DNA of 64,000 nt from Diorhabda sublineata (taxonomy: Eukaryota > Arthropoda > Insecta > Coleoptera > Chrysomelidae): assembly GCF_026230105.1 (NCBI RefSeq), contig NC_079479.1:17743734-17807733 (forward strand). Direction: 5' to 3'. Below are positions 1-12,320 of this stretch, piece by piece. Below the pieces are notes generated by a model. That model searched no databases. It was not told the DNA's origin and was given only the letters and a program-made list of their open reading frames with translations. Every line of letters starts with the position of its first letter. The first letter of the stretch is position 1. Made by a program: the position numbers and the translations under genes.

Positions 1-3000
1 TGTGTTGATTGAAAATTTTCAAAGTCTATCTTCCTCATTTGAAGTCGAATTTCAACATTTCTCATATATTTGAATGAGTTTGCATTTAACTTTGTCAGAT
101 ATCGTCGATTTACATTCATTGAGGCCCATTGAAGTCGATTCTCACTTTGTGTTGATTGAAAATTTTCAAAGTCTATCTTCCTCATTTGAAGTCGAATTTC
201 AACATTTCTCATATATTTGAATGAGTTTGCATCTAACTTTGTCAGATATCGTCGATATACATTCATTGAAGCCCATTGAAGTCGATTCTCACTTTGTGTT
301 GATTGAAAATTTTCAAAGTCTATCTTCCTCATTTGAAGTCGAATTTCAACATTTCTCATATATTTGAATGAGTTTGTATCTAACTTTGTCAGATATCGTC
401 GATTTACATTCATTGAAGCCCATTGAAGTCGATTCTCACTTTGTGTTGATTGAAAATTTTCAAAGTCTATCTTCCTCATTTGAAGTCGAATTTCAACATT
501 TCTCATATATTTGAATGAGTTTGCATCTAACTTTGTCAGATATCGTCGATTTACATTCATTGAAGCCCATTGAAGTCGATTCTCACTTTGTTGATTGAAA
601 ATTTTCAAAGTCTATCTTCCTCATTTGAAGTCGAATTTCAACATTTCTCATATATTTGAATGAGTTTGCATCTAACTTTGTCAGATATCGTCGATTTACA
701 TTCATTGAAGCCCATTGAAGTCGATTCTCACTTTGTGTTGATTGAAAATTTTCAAAGTCTATCTTCCTCATTTGAAGTCGAATTTCAACATTTCTCATAT
801 ATTTGAATGAGTTTGCATCTAACTTTGTCAGATATCGTCGATATACATTCATTGAAGCCCATTGAAGTCGATTCTCACTTTGTGTTGATTGAAAATTTTC
901 AAAGTCTATCTTCCTCATTTGAAGTCGAATTTCAACATTTCTCATATATTTGAATGAGTTTGCATCTAACTTTGTCAGATATCGTCGATTTACATTCATT
1001 GAAGCCCATTGAAGTCGATTCTCACTTTGTGTTGATTGAAAATTTTCAAAGTCTATCTTCCTCATTTGAAGTCGAATTTCAACATTTCTCATAAATTTGA
1101 ATGAGTTTGCATCTAACTTTGTCAGATATCGTCGATTTACATTCATTGAAGCCCATTGAAGTCGATTCTCACTTTGTTTTGATTGAAAATTTTCAAAGTC
1201 TATCTTCCACATTTAAAGTCGAATTTCAACATTTCTCATATATTTGAATGAGTTTGCATCTAACTTTGTCAGATATCGTCGATTTACATTCATTGAAGCC
1301 CATTGAAGTCGATTCTCACTTTGTGTTGATTGAAAATTTTCAAAGTCTATCTTCCTCATTTGAAGTCGAATTTCAACATTTCTCATATATTTGAATGAGT
1401 TTGCATCTAACTTTGTCAGATATCGTCGATTTACATTCATTGAAGCCCATTGAAGTCGATTCTCACTTTGTGTTGATTGAAAATTTTCAAAGTCTATCTT
1501 CCTCATTTGAAGTCGAATTTCAACATTTCTCATATATTTGAATGAGTTTGCATCTAACTTTGTCAGATATCGTCGATATACATTCATTGAAGCCCATTGA
1601 AGTCGATTCTCACTTTGTGTTGATTGAAAATTTTCAAAGTCTATCTTCCTCATTTGAAGTCGAATTTCAACATTTCTCATATATTTGAATGAGTTTGCAT
1701 CTAACTTTGTCAGATATCGTCGATTTACATTCATTGAAGCCCATTGAAGTCGATTCTCACTTTGTGTTGATTGAAAATTTTCAAAGTCTATCTTCCTCAT
1801 TTGAAGTCGAATTTCAACATTTCTCATATATTTGAATGAGTTTGTATCTAACTTTGTCAGATATCGTCGATTTACATTCATTGAAGCCCATTGAAGTCGA
1901 TTCTCACTTTGTGTTGATTGAAAATTTTCAAAGTCTATCTTCCTCATTTGAAGTCGAATTTCAACATTTCTCAAAAATTTGAATGAGTTTGCATCTAACT
2001 TTGTCAGATATCGTCGATTTACATTCATTGAAGCCCATTGAAGTCGATTCTCACTTTGTTTTGATTGAAAATTTTCAAAGTCTATCTTCCTCATTTGAAG
2101 TCGAATTTCAACATTTCTCATATATTTGAATGAGTTTGCATCTAACTTTGTCAGATATCGTCGATTTACATTCATTGAAGCCCATTGAAGTCGGTTCTCA
2201 CTTTGTGTTGATTGAAAATTTTCAAAGTCTATCTTCCTCATTTGAAGTCGAATTTCAACATTTCTCATATATTTGAATGAGTTTGCATCTAACTTTGTCA
2301 GATATCGTCGATTTACATTCATTGAAGCCCATTGAAGTCGATTCTCACTTTGTGTTGATTGAAAATTTTCAAAGTCTATCTTCCTCATTTGAAGTCGAAT
2401 TTCAACATTTCTCATATATTTGAATGAGTTTGCATCTAACTTTGTCAGATATCGTCGATTTACATTCATTGAAGCCCATTGAAGTCGATTCTCACTTTGT
2501 GTTGATTGAAAATTTTCAAAGTCTATCTTCCTCATTTGAAGTCGAATTTCAACATTTCTCATATATTTGAATGAGTTTGCATCTAACTTTGTCATATATC
2601 GTCGATTTGCATCCATTGAAGCCCATTGAAGTCTATTGTCACTTTGTGTTGATTGAAAATTTTCAGAGTCTATCTTCCTCATTTTAAGTCGAAATTCAAC
2701 ATTTCTCATATATTTGAATGAGTTTGCATCTAACTTTGTCAGATATCGTCGATTTACATTCATTGAAGCCCATTGAAGTCGATTCTCACTTTGTGTTGAT
2801 TGAAAATTTTCAAAGTCTATCTTCCTCATTTGAAGTCGAATTTCAACATTTCTCATATATTTGAATGAGTTTGCATCAACTTTGTCATATATCGTCGATT
2901 TACATCCATTGAAGCCCATTGAAGTCTATTGTCACTTTGTGTTGATTGAAAATTTTCAAAGTCTATCTTCCTAATTTTAAGTCGAAATTCAACATTTCGC

Positions 3001-5023
3001 ATATATTTGAATGAGTTTGCATCTAACTTTGTCAGATATTGTCGATTTACATTCATTGAAGCCCATTGAAGTCGATTCTCACTTTGTGTTGATTGAAAAT
3101 TTTCAAAGTCTATCTTCCTCATTTGAAGTCGAATTTCAACATTTCTCATATATTTGAATGAGTTTGCATCTAACTTTGTCAGATATCGTCGATTTACATC
3201 CATTGAAGCCCATTGAAGTCTATTGTCACTTTGTGTCGATTGAAAATTTTCAAAGTCTATCTTCCTCATTTGAAGTCGAATTTCAACATTTCTCATATAT
3301 TTGAATGAGTTTGCATCTAACTTTGTCAGATATCGTCGATTTACATTCATTGAAGCCCATTGAAGTTGATTCTCACTTTGTATTGATTGAAAATTTTCAA
3401 AAACTATCTTCCTCATTTGAAGTCGAATTTCAACATTTCTCATATAATTGAATGAGTTTGCATATAACTTTGTCAGATTTCGTCGATTTACATTCATTGA
3501 AGCCCATTGAAGTCGATTCTCACTTTGTGTTGATTGAAAATGTTCATAGTCTATCTTCCTCATTTGAAGTCGAATTTCAACATTTCTCATATATTTGAAT
3601 GAGTTTGCATCTAACTTTGTCATATATCGTCGATTTACATCCATTGAAGCCCATTGAAGTCTATTGTCACTTTGAGTTGATTGAAAATTTTCAAAGTCTA
3701 TCTTCCTCATTTTAAGTCGAATTTCAACATTTCTCATATATTTGAATGAGTTTGCATCTAACTTTGTCAGATATCGTCGATTTACATTTATTGAAGCCCA
3801 TTGAAGTCGATTCTCACTTTGTGTTGATTGAAAATTTTCAAAGTCTATCTTCCTCATTTTAAGTCGAATTTCAACATTTCTCATATATTTGAATGAGTTT
3901 GCATATAACTTTGTCAGATTTCCTCGATTTACATTCATTGAAGCCCATTGAAGTCGATTCTCACTTTGTGTTGATTGAAAATTTTCAAAGTCCATATTCC
4001 TCATTTGAAGTCGAATTTCAACATTTCTTATATATTTGAATGAGTTTGCATATAACTTTGTCAGATATCGTCGATTTACATTCATTGAAGCCCATTGAAG
4101 TCGATTCTCACTTTGTGTTGATTGAAAATTTTCAAAGTCTATCTTCCTCATTTGAAGTCGAATTTCAACATTTCTCATATATTTGAATGAGTTTGCATCT
4201 AACTTTGTCAGATATCGTCGATTTACATTCATTGAAGCCCATTGAAGTCGATTCTCACTTTGTGTTGATTGAAAATTTTCAAAGTCTATCTTCCTCATTT
4301 TAAGTCGAATTTCAACATTTCTCATATATTTGAATGAGTTTGCATATAACTTTGTCAGATTTTGTCGATTTACATTCATTGAAGCCCATTGAAGTCGATT
4401 CTCACTTTGTGTTGATTGAAAATTTTCAAAGTCTATCTTCCTCATTTGAAGTCGAATTTCAACATTTCTCATATATTTGAATGAGTTTGCATCTAACTTT
4501 GTCAGATATCGTCGATTTACATCCATTGAAGCCCATTGAAGTCTATTGTCACTTTGTGTCGATTGAAAATTTTCAAAGTCTATCTTCCTCATTTGAAGTC
4601 GAATTTCAACATTTCTCATATATTTGAATGAGTTTGCATCTAACTTTGTCAGATATCGTCGATTTACATTCATTGAAGCCCATTGAAGTCGATTCTCACT
4701 TTGTATTGATTGAAAATTTTCAAAGTCTATCTTCCTCATTTGAAGTCGAATTTCAACATTTCTCATATAATTGAATGAGTTGCATATAACTTTGTCAGAT
4801 TTCGTCGATTTACATTCATTGAAGCCCATTGAAGTCGATTCTCACTTTGTGTTGATTGAAAATTTTCAAAGTCTATCTTCCTCATTTGAAGTTGAATTTC
4901 AACATTTCTCATATATTTGAATGAGTTTGCATCTAACTTTGTCAGATATCGTCGATTTACATTCATTGAAGCCCATTGAAGTCGATTCTCACTTTATGTT
5001 GATTGAAAATTTTCAAAGTCTAT
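1..5023 (-). repeat. 147-bp satellite array, minus-oriented arm (about 34 monomers)
   Basis: Tandem 147-bp monomers run on the minus strand; read that way, each encodes a 49-residue unit beginning MRNVEIRLQMRKIDFENFQS. The array continues past the left edge of the window. Monomers at 1-2500 are homogeneous. Those at 2600-5000 are more varied and carry the same marker variants as the first part of the plus arm: SDNRLQWASMD, NRGN, NRRN, FEHFQ and SFNY types. Small deletions break the monomer register or frame, for example 2 bp near 587, 2 bp near 2876 and 1 bp near 4781. No other sequence is inserted. The repeat unit and orientation are read directly; no function is implied. Confidence 0.97.
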
Positions 5024-5080
5024 GAGAAATGTTGAAATTCGACTTCAAATGAGGAAGATAGACTTTGAAAATTTTCAATC
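5001..5080. other. Inverted (head-to-head) satellite junction, 34-nt loop
   Basis: The minus-oriented array ends with gattgaaaattttcaaagtc plus tat (5001-5023). Its exact reverse complement appears at 5058-5080, leaving 5024-5057 as spacer. From here the two arms are inverted copies over at least 5 kb, so the site is the centre of a very long imperfect palindrome. The arms are not identical at symmetric positions. That argues against a simple fold-back sequencing or assembly artefact, but does not exclude one. Confidence 0.93.
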
Positions 5081-7869
5081 AACACAAAGTGAGAATCGAC
5101 TTCAATGGGCTTCAATGAATGTAAATCGACGATATCTGACAAAGTTAGATGCAAACTCATTCAAATATATGAGAAATGTTGAAATTCGACTTCAAATGAG
5201 GAAGATAGACTTTGAAAATTTTCAATCAACACAAAGTGAGAATCGACTTCAATGGGCTTCAATGAATGTAAATCGACGATATCTGACAAAGTTAGATGCA
5301 AACTCATTCAAATATATGGGAAATGTTGAAATTCAACTTCAAATGAGGAAGATAGACTTTGAAAATTTTCAATCAACACAAAGTGACAATAGACTTCAAT
5401 GGGCTTCAATGGATGTAAATCGACGATATATGACAAAGTTAGATGCAAACTCATTCAATTATATGAGAAATGTTGAAATTCGACTTCAAATGAGGAAGAT
5501 AGACTTTGAAAATTTTCAATCAACACAAAGTGAGAATCGACTTCAATGGGCTTCAATGAATGTAAATCGAGGAAATCTGACAAAGTTATATGCAAACTCA
5601 TTCAATTATATGAGAAATGTTGAAATTCGACTTCAAATGAGGAAGATAGACTTTGAAAATTTTCAATCAACACAAAGTGAGAATCGACTTCACTGGGCTT
5701 CAATAAATGTAAATCGACGATATCTGACAAAGTTAGATGCAAACTCATTCAAATATATGAGAAATGTTGAAATTCGACTTCAAATGAGGAAGATAGACTT
5801 TGAAAATTTTCAATCAACACAAAGTGACAATAGACTTCAATGGGCTTCAATGGATGTAAATCGACGATATATGACAAAGTTAGATGCAAACTCATTCAAT
5901 TATATGAGAAATGTTGAAATTCGACTTCAAATGAGGAAGATAGACTTTGAAAATTTTCAATCAACACAAAGTGAGAATCGACTTCAATGGGCTTCAATGA
6001 ATGTAAATCGACGATATCTGACAAAGTTAGATGCAAACTCATTCAAATATATGAGAAATGTTGAAATTCGACTTCAAATGAGGAAGATAGACTTTGAACA
6101 TTTTCAATCAACACAAAGTGAGAATCGACTTCAATGGGCTTCAATGAATGTAAATCGACGATATCTGACAAAGTTAGATGCAACTCATTCAATTATATGA
6201 GAAATGTTGAAATTCGACTTCAAATGAGGAAGATAGACTTTGAAAATTTTCAATCAACACAAAGTGAGAATCGACTTCAATGGGCTTCAATGAATGTAAA
6301 TCGACGATATCTGACAAAGTTAGATGCAAACTCATTCAAATATATGGGAAATGTTGAAATTCAACTTCAAATGAGGAAGATAGACTTTGAAAATTTTCAA
6401 TCAACACAAAGTGAGAATCGACTTCAATGGGCTTCAATGATTGTAAATCGAGGAAATCTGACAAAGTTAGATGCAAACTCATTCAAATATATGAGAAATG
6501 TTGAAATTCGACTTCAAATGAGGAAGATAGACTTTGAAAATTTTCAATCAACACAAAGTGAGAATCGACTTCATTGGGCTTCAATGAATGTAAATCGACG
6601 ATATCTGACAAAGTTAGATGCAAACTCATTCAAATATATAAGAAATGTTGAAATTTGACTTCAAATGAGGAAGATAGACTTTGAAAATTTTCAATCAACA
6701 CAAAGTGAGAATCGACTTCAATGGGCTTCAATGAATGTAAATCGACGATATATGACAAAGTTAGATGCAAACTCATTCAATTATATGAGAAATGTTGGAA
6801 TTCGACTTCAAATGAGGAAGATAGACTTTGAAAATTTTCAATCAACACAAAGTGACAATAGACTTCAATGGGCTTCAATGGATGTAAATCGACGATATAT
6901 GACAAAGTTAGATGCAAACTCATTCAATTATATGAGAAATGTTGAAATTCGACTTCAAATGAGGAAGATAGACTTTGAAAATTTTCAATCAACACAAAGT
7001 GAGAATCGACTTCAATGGGCTTCAATAAATGTAAATCGACGATATCTGACAAAGTTAGATGCAAACTCATTCAAATATATGAGAAATGTTGAAATTCGAC
7101 TTCAAATGAGGAAGATAGACTTTGAAAATTTTCAATCAACACAAAGTGACAATAGACTTCAATGGGCTTCAATGGATGTAAATCGACGATATATGACAAA
7201 GTTAGATGCAAACTCATTCAATTATATGAGAAATGTTGAAATTCGACTTCAAATGAGGAAGATAGACTTTGAAAATTTTCAATCAACACAAAGTGAGAAT
7301 CGACTTCAATGGGCTTCAATGAATGTAAATCGAGGAAATCTGACAAAGTTATATGCAAACTCATTCAATTATATGAGAAATGTTGAAATTCGACTTCAAA
7401 TGAGGAAGATAGACTTTGAAAATTTTCAATCAACACAAAGTGAGAATCGACTTCAATGGGCTTCAATGAATGTAAATCGACGAAATCTGACAAAGTTATA
7501 TGCAAACTCATTCAAATATATGAGAAATGTTGAAATTCGACTTAAAATGAGGAAGATAGACTTTGAAAATTTTCAATCAACACAAAGTGAGAATCGACTT
7601 CAATGGGCTTCAATGAATGTAAATCGACGATATCTGACAAAGTTAGATGCAAACTCATTCAAATATATGAGAAATGTTGAAATTCGACTTCAAATGAGGA
7701 AGATAGACTTTGAAAATTTTCAATCAACACAAAGTGAGAATCGACTTCAATGGGCTTCAATGAATGTAAATCGACGATATCTGACAAAGTTATATGCAAA
7801 CTCATTCAAATATATAAGAAATGTTGAAATTCGACTTCAAATGAGGAATATGGACTTTGAAAATTTTCA

Positions 7870-10800
7870 ATCAACACAAAGTGAGAATCGACTTCAATGG
7901 GCTTCAATGAATGTAAATCGAGGAAATCTGACAAAGTTATATGCAAACTCATTCAATTATATGAGAAATGTTGAAATTCGACTTCAAATGAGGAAGATAG
8001 ACTTTGAAAATTTTCAATCAACACAAAGTGAGAATCGACTTCAATGGGCTTCAATAAATGTAAATCGACGATATCTGACAAAGTTAGATGCAAACTCATT
8101 CAAATATATGAGAAATGTTGAAATTCGACTTAAAATGAGGAAGATAGACTTTGAAAATTTTCAATCAACTCAAAGTGACAATAGACTTCAATGGGCTTCA
8201 ATGGATGTAAATCGACGATATATGACAAAGTTAGATGCAAACTCATTCAAATATATGAGAAATGTTGAAATTCGACTTCAAATGAGGAAGATAGACTTTG
8301 AACATTTTCAATCAACACAAAGTGAGAATCGACTTCAATGGGCTTCAATGAATGTAAATCGACGAAATCTGACAAAGTTATATGCAAAATCATTCAAATA
8401 TATGAGAAATGTTGAAATTCGACTTCAAATGAGGAAGATAGACTTTGAAAATTTTCAATCAACACAAAGTGAGAATCGACTTCAATGGGCTTCAATGAAT
8501 GTAAATCGACGATATCTGACAAAGTTAGATGCAAACTCATTCAAATATATGAGAAATGTTGAAATTCGACTTCAAATGAGGAAGATAGACTTTGAAAATT
8601 TTCAATCAACACAAAGTGAGAATCGACTTCAATGGGCTTCAATGAATGTAAATCGACGATATCTGACAAAGTTAGATGCAAACTCATTCAATATATGAGA
8701 AATGTTGAAATTCGACTTCAAATGAGGAAGATAGACTTTGAAAATTTTCAATCAACACAAAGTGAGAATCGACTTCAATGGGCTTTTCAATGAATGTAAA
8801 TCGACGATATCTGACAAAGTTATATGCAAACTCATTCAAATATATAAGAAATGTTGAAATTCGACTTCAAATGAGGAAGATAGACTTTGAAAATTTTCAA
8901 TCAACACAAAGTGAGAATCGACTTCAATGGGCTTCAATGAATGTAAATCGACGATATCTGACAAAGTTATATGCAAACTCATTCAAATATATAAGAAATG
9001 TTGAAATTCGACTTCAAATGAGGAAGATAGACTTTGAAAATTTTCAATCAACACAAAGTGAGAATCGACTTCAATGGGCTTCAATGAATGTAAATCGACG
9101 ATATCTGACAAAGTTATATGCAAACTCATTCAAATATATAAGAAATGTTGAAATTCGACTTCAAATGAGGAAGATAGACTTTGAAAATTTTCAATCAACA
9201 CAAAGTGAGAATCGACTTCAATGGGCTTCAATGAATGTAAATCGACGATATCTGACAAAGTTATATGCAAACTCATTCAAATATATGAGAAATGTTGAAA
9301 TTCGACTTCAAATGAGGAAGATAGACTTTGAAAATTTTCAATCAACACAAAGTGAGAATCGACTTCAATGGGCTTCAATGAATGTGAATCGACGATATCA
9401 GACAAAGTTATATGCAAACTCATTCAAATATATGAGAAATGTTGAAATTCGACTTCAAATGAGGAAGATAGACTTTGAAAATTTTCAATCAACACAAAGT
9501 GAGAATCGACTTCAATGGGCTTCAATGAATGTAAATCGACGATATCTGACAAAGTTATATGCAAACTCATTCAAATATATAAGAAATGTTGAAATTCGAC
9601 TTCAAATGAGGAAGATAGACTTTGAAAATTTTCAATCAACACAAAGTGAGAATCGACTTCAATGGGCTTCAATGAATGTGAATCGACGATATCTGACAAA
9701 GTTAGATGCAAACTCATTCAAATATATGAGAAATGTTGAAATTCGACTTAAAATGAGGAAGATAGACTTTGAAAATTTTCAATCAACACAAAGTGACAAT
9801 AGACTTCAATGGGCTTCAATGGATGTAAATCGACGATATATGACAAAGTTAGATGCAAACTCATTCAATTATATGAGAAATGTTGAAATTCGACTTCAAA
9901 TGAGGAAGATAGACTTTGAAAATTTTCAATCAACACAAAGTGAGAATCGACTTCAATGGGCTTCAATGAATGTAAATCGAGGAAATCTGAAAAAGTTATA
10001 TGCAAACTCATTCAATTATATGAGAAATGTTGAAATTCGACTTCAAATGAGGAAGATAGACTTTGAAAATTTTCAATCAACACAAAGTGAGAATCGACTT
10101 CAATGGGCTTCAATGAATGTAAATCGACGATATCTGACAAAGTTAGATGCAAACTCATTCAAATATATGAGAAATGTTGAAATTCGACTTCAAATGAGGA
10201 AGATAGACTTTGAAAATTTTCAATCAACACAAAGTGAGAATCGACTTCAATGGGCTTCAATGAATGTAAATCGAGGAAATCTGACAAAGTTATATGCAAA
10301 CTCATTCAATTATATGAGAAATGTTGAAATTCGACTTCAAATGAGGAAGATAGACTTTGAAAATTTTCAATCAACACAAAGTGAGAATCGACTTCAATGG
10401 GCTTCAATAAATGTAAATCGACGATATCTGACAAAGTTAGATGCAAACTCATTCAAATATATGAGAAATGTTGAAATTCGACTTAAAATGAGGAAGATAG
10501 ACTTTGAAAATTTTCAATCAACTCAAAGTGACAATAGACTTCAATGGGCTTCAATGGATGTAAATCGACGATATATGACAAAGTTAGATGCAAACTCATT
10601 CAAATATATGAGAAATGTTGAAATTCGACTTCAAATGAGGAAGATAGACTTTGAACATTTTCAATCAACACAAAGTGAGAATCGACTTCAATGGGCTTCA
10701 ATGAATGTAAATCGACGAAATCTGACAAAGTTAAATGCAAAATCATTCAAATATATGAGAAATGTTGAAATTCGACTTCAAATGAGGAAGATAGACTTTG

Positions 10801-12032
10801 AAAATTTTCAATCAACACAAAGTGAGATCGACTTCAATGGGCTTCAATGAATGTAAATCGACGATATCTGACAAAGTTAGATGCAAACTCATTCAAATAT
10901 ATGAGAAATGTTGAAATTCGACTTCAAATGAGGAAGATAGACTTTGAAAATTTTCAATCAACACAAAGTGAGAATCGACTTCAATGGGCTTCAATGAATG
11001 TAAATCGACGATATCTGACAAAGTTAGATGCAAACTCATTCAATATATGAGAAATGTTGAAATTCGACTTCAAATGAGGAAGATAGACTTTGAAAATTTT
11101 CAATCAACACAAAGTGAGAATCGACTTCAATGGGCTTTTCAATGAATGTAAATCGACGATATCTGACAAAGTTATATGCAAACTCATTCAAATATATAAG
11201 AAATGTTGAAATTCGACTTCAAATGAGGAAGATAGACTTTGAAAATTTTCAATCAACACAAAGTGAGAATCGACTTCAATGGGCTTCAATGAATGTAAAT
11301 CGACGATATCTGACAAAGTTATATGCAAACTCATTCAAATATATAAGAAATGTTGAAATTCGACTTCAAATGAGGAAGATAGACTTTGAAAATTTTCAAT
11401 CAACACAAAGTGAGAATCGACTTCAATGGGCTTCAATGAATGTAAATCGACGATATCTGACAAAGTTATATGCAAACTTATTCAAATATATAAGAAATGT
11501 TGAAATTCGACTTCAAATGAGGAAGATAGACTTTGAAAATTTTCAATCAACACAAAGTGAGAATCGACTTCAATGGGCTTCAATGAATGTAAATCGACGA
11601 TATCTGACAAAGTTATATGCAAACTCATTCAAATATATGAGAAATGTTGAAATTCGACTTCAAATGAGGAAGATAGACTTTGAAAATTTTCAATCAACAC
11701 AAAGTGAGAATCGACTTCAATGGGCTTCAATGAATGTGAATCGACGATATCAGACAAAGTTATATGCAAACTCATTCAAATATATGAGAAATGTTGAAAT
11801 TCGACTTCAAATGAGGAAGATAGACTTTGAAAATTTTCAATCAACACAAAGTGAGAATCGACTTCAATGGGCTTCAATGAATGTAAATCGACGATATCTG
11901 ACAAAGTTATATGCAAACTCATTCAAATATATAAGAAATGTTGAAATTCGACTTCAAATGAGGAAGATAGACTTTGAAAATTTTCAATCAACACAAAGTG
12001 AGAATCGACTTCAATGGGCTTCAATGAATGTA
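7870..12032 (+). repeat. Higher-order repeat: 12-monomer block repeated at 16-monomer offset
   Basis: The block at about 7870-9680 is repeated at about 10223-12032, an offset of 2352-2353 bp (16 x 147 plus small indels). Shared private markers are the NRGN monomer, the KMRK monomer, the FEHFQ monomer, the LYAK/LNAK monomer, the 1-bp deletion at 8690/11042, the 2-bp insertion giving ggcttttcaatg at 8780/11132, and the NRRYQ monomer. Unit 2 adds private changes (LNAK, a 1-bp deletion near 10827, YANLF). The combination of indels and substitutions makes independent origin very unlikely. Confidence 0.9.
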
Positions 12033-12320
12033 AATCGACGATATCTGACAAAGTTATATGCAAACTCATTCAAATATATAAGAAATGTTGAAATTCGACT
12101 TCAAATGAGGAAGATAGACTTTGAAAATTTTCAATCAACACAAAGTGAGAATCGACTTCAATGGGTTTCAATGAATGTAAATCGACGATATCTGACAAAG
12201 TTAGAATCAAACTCATTCAAATATATGAGAAATGTTGAAATTCGACTTCAAATGAGGAAGATAGACTTTGAAAATTTTCAATCAACACAAAGTGAGAATC
12301 GACTTCAATGGGCTTCAATG

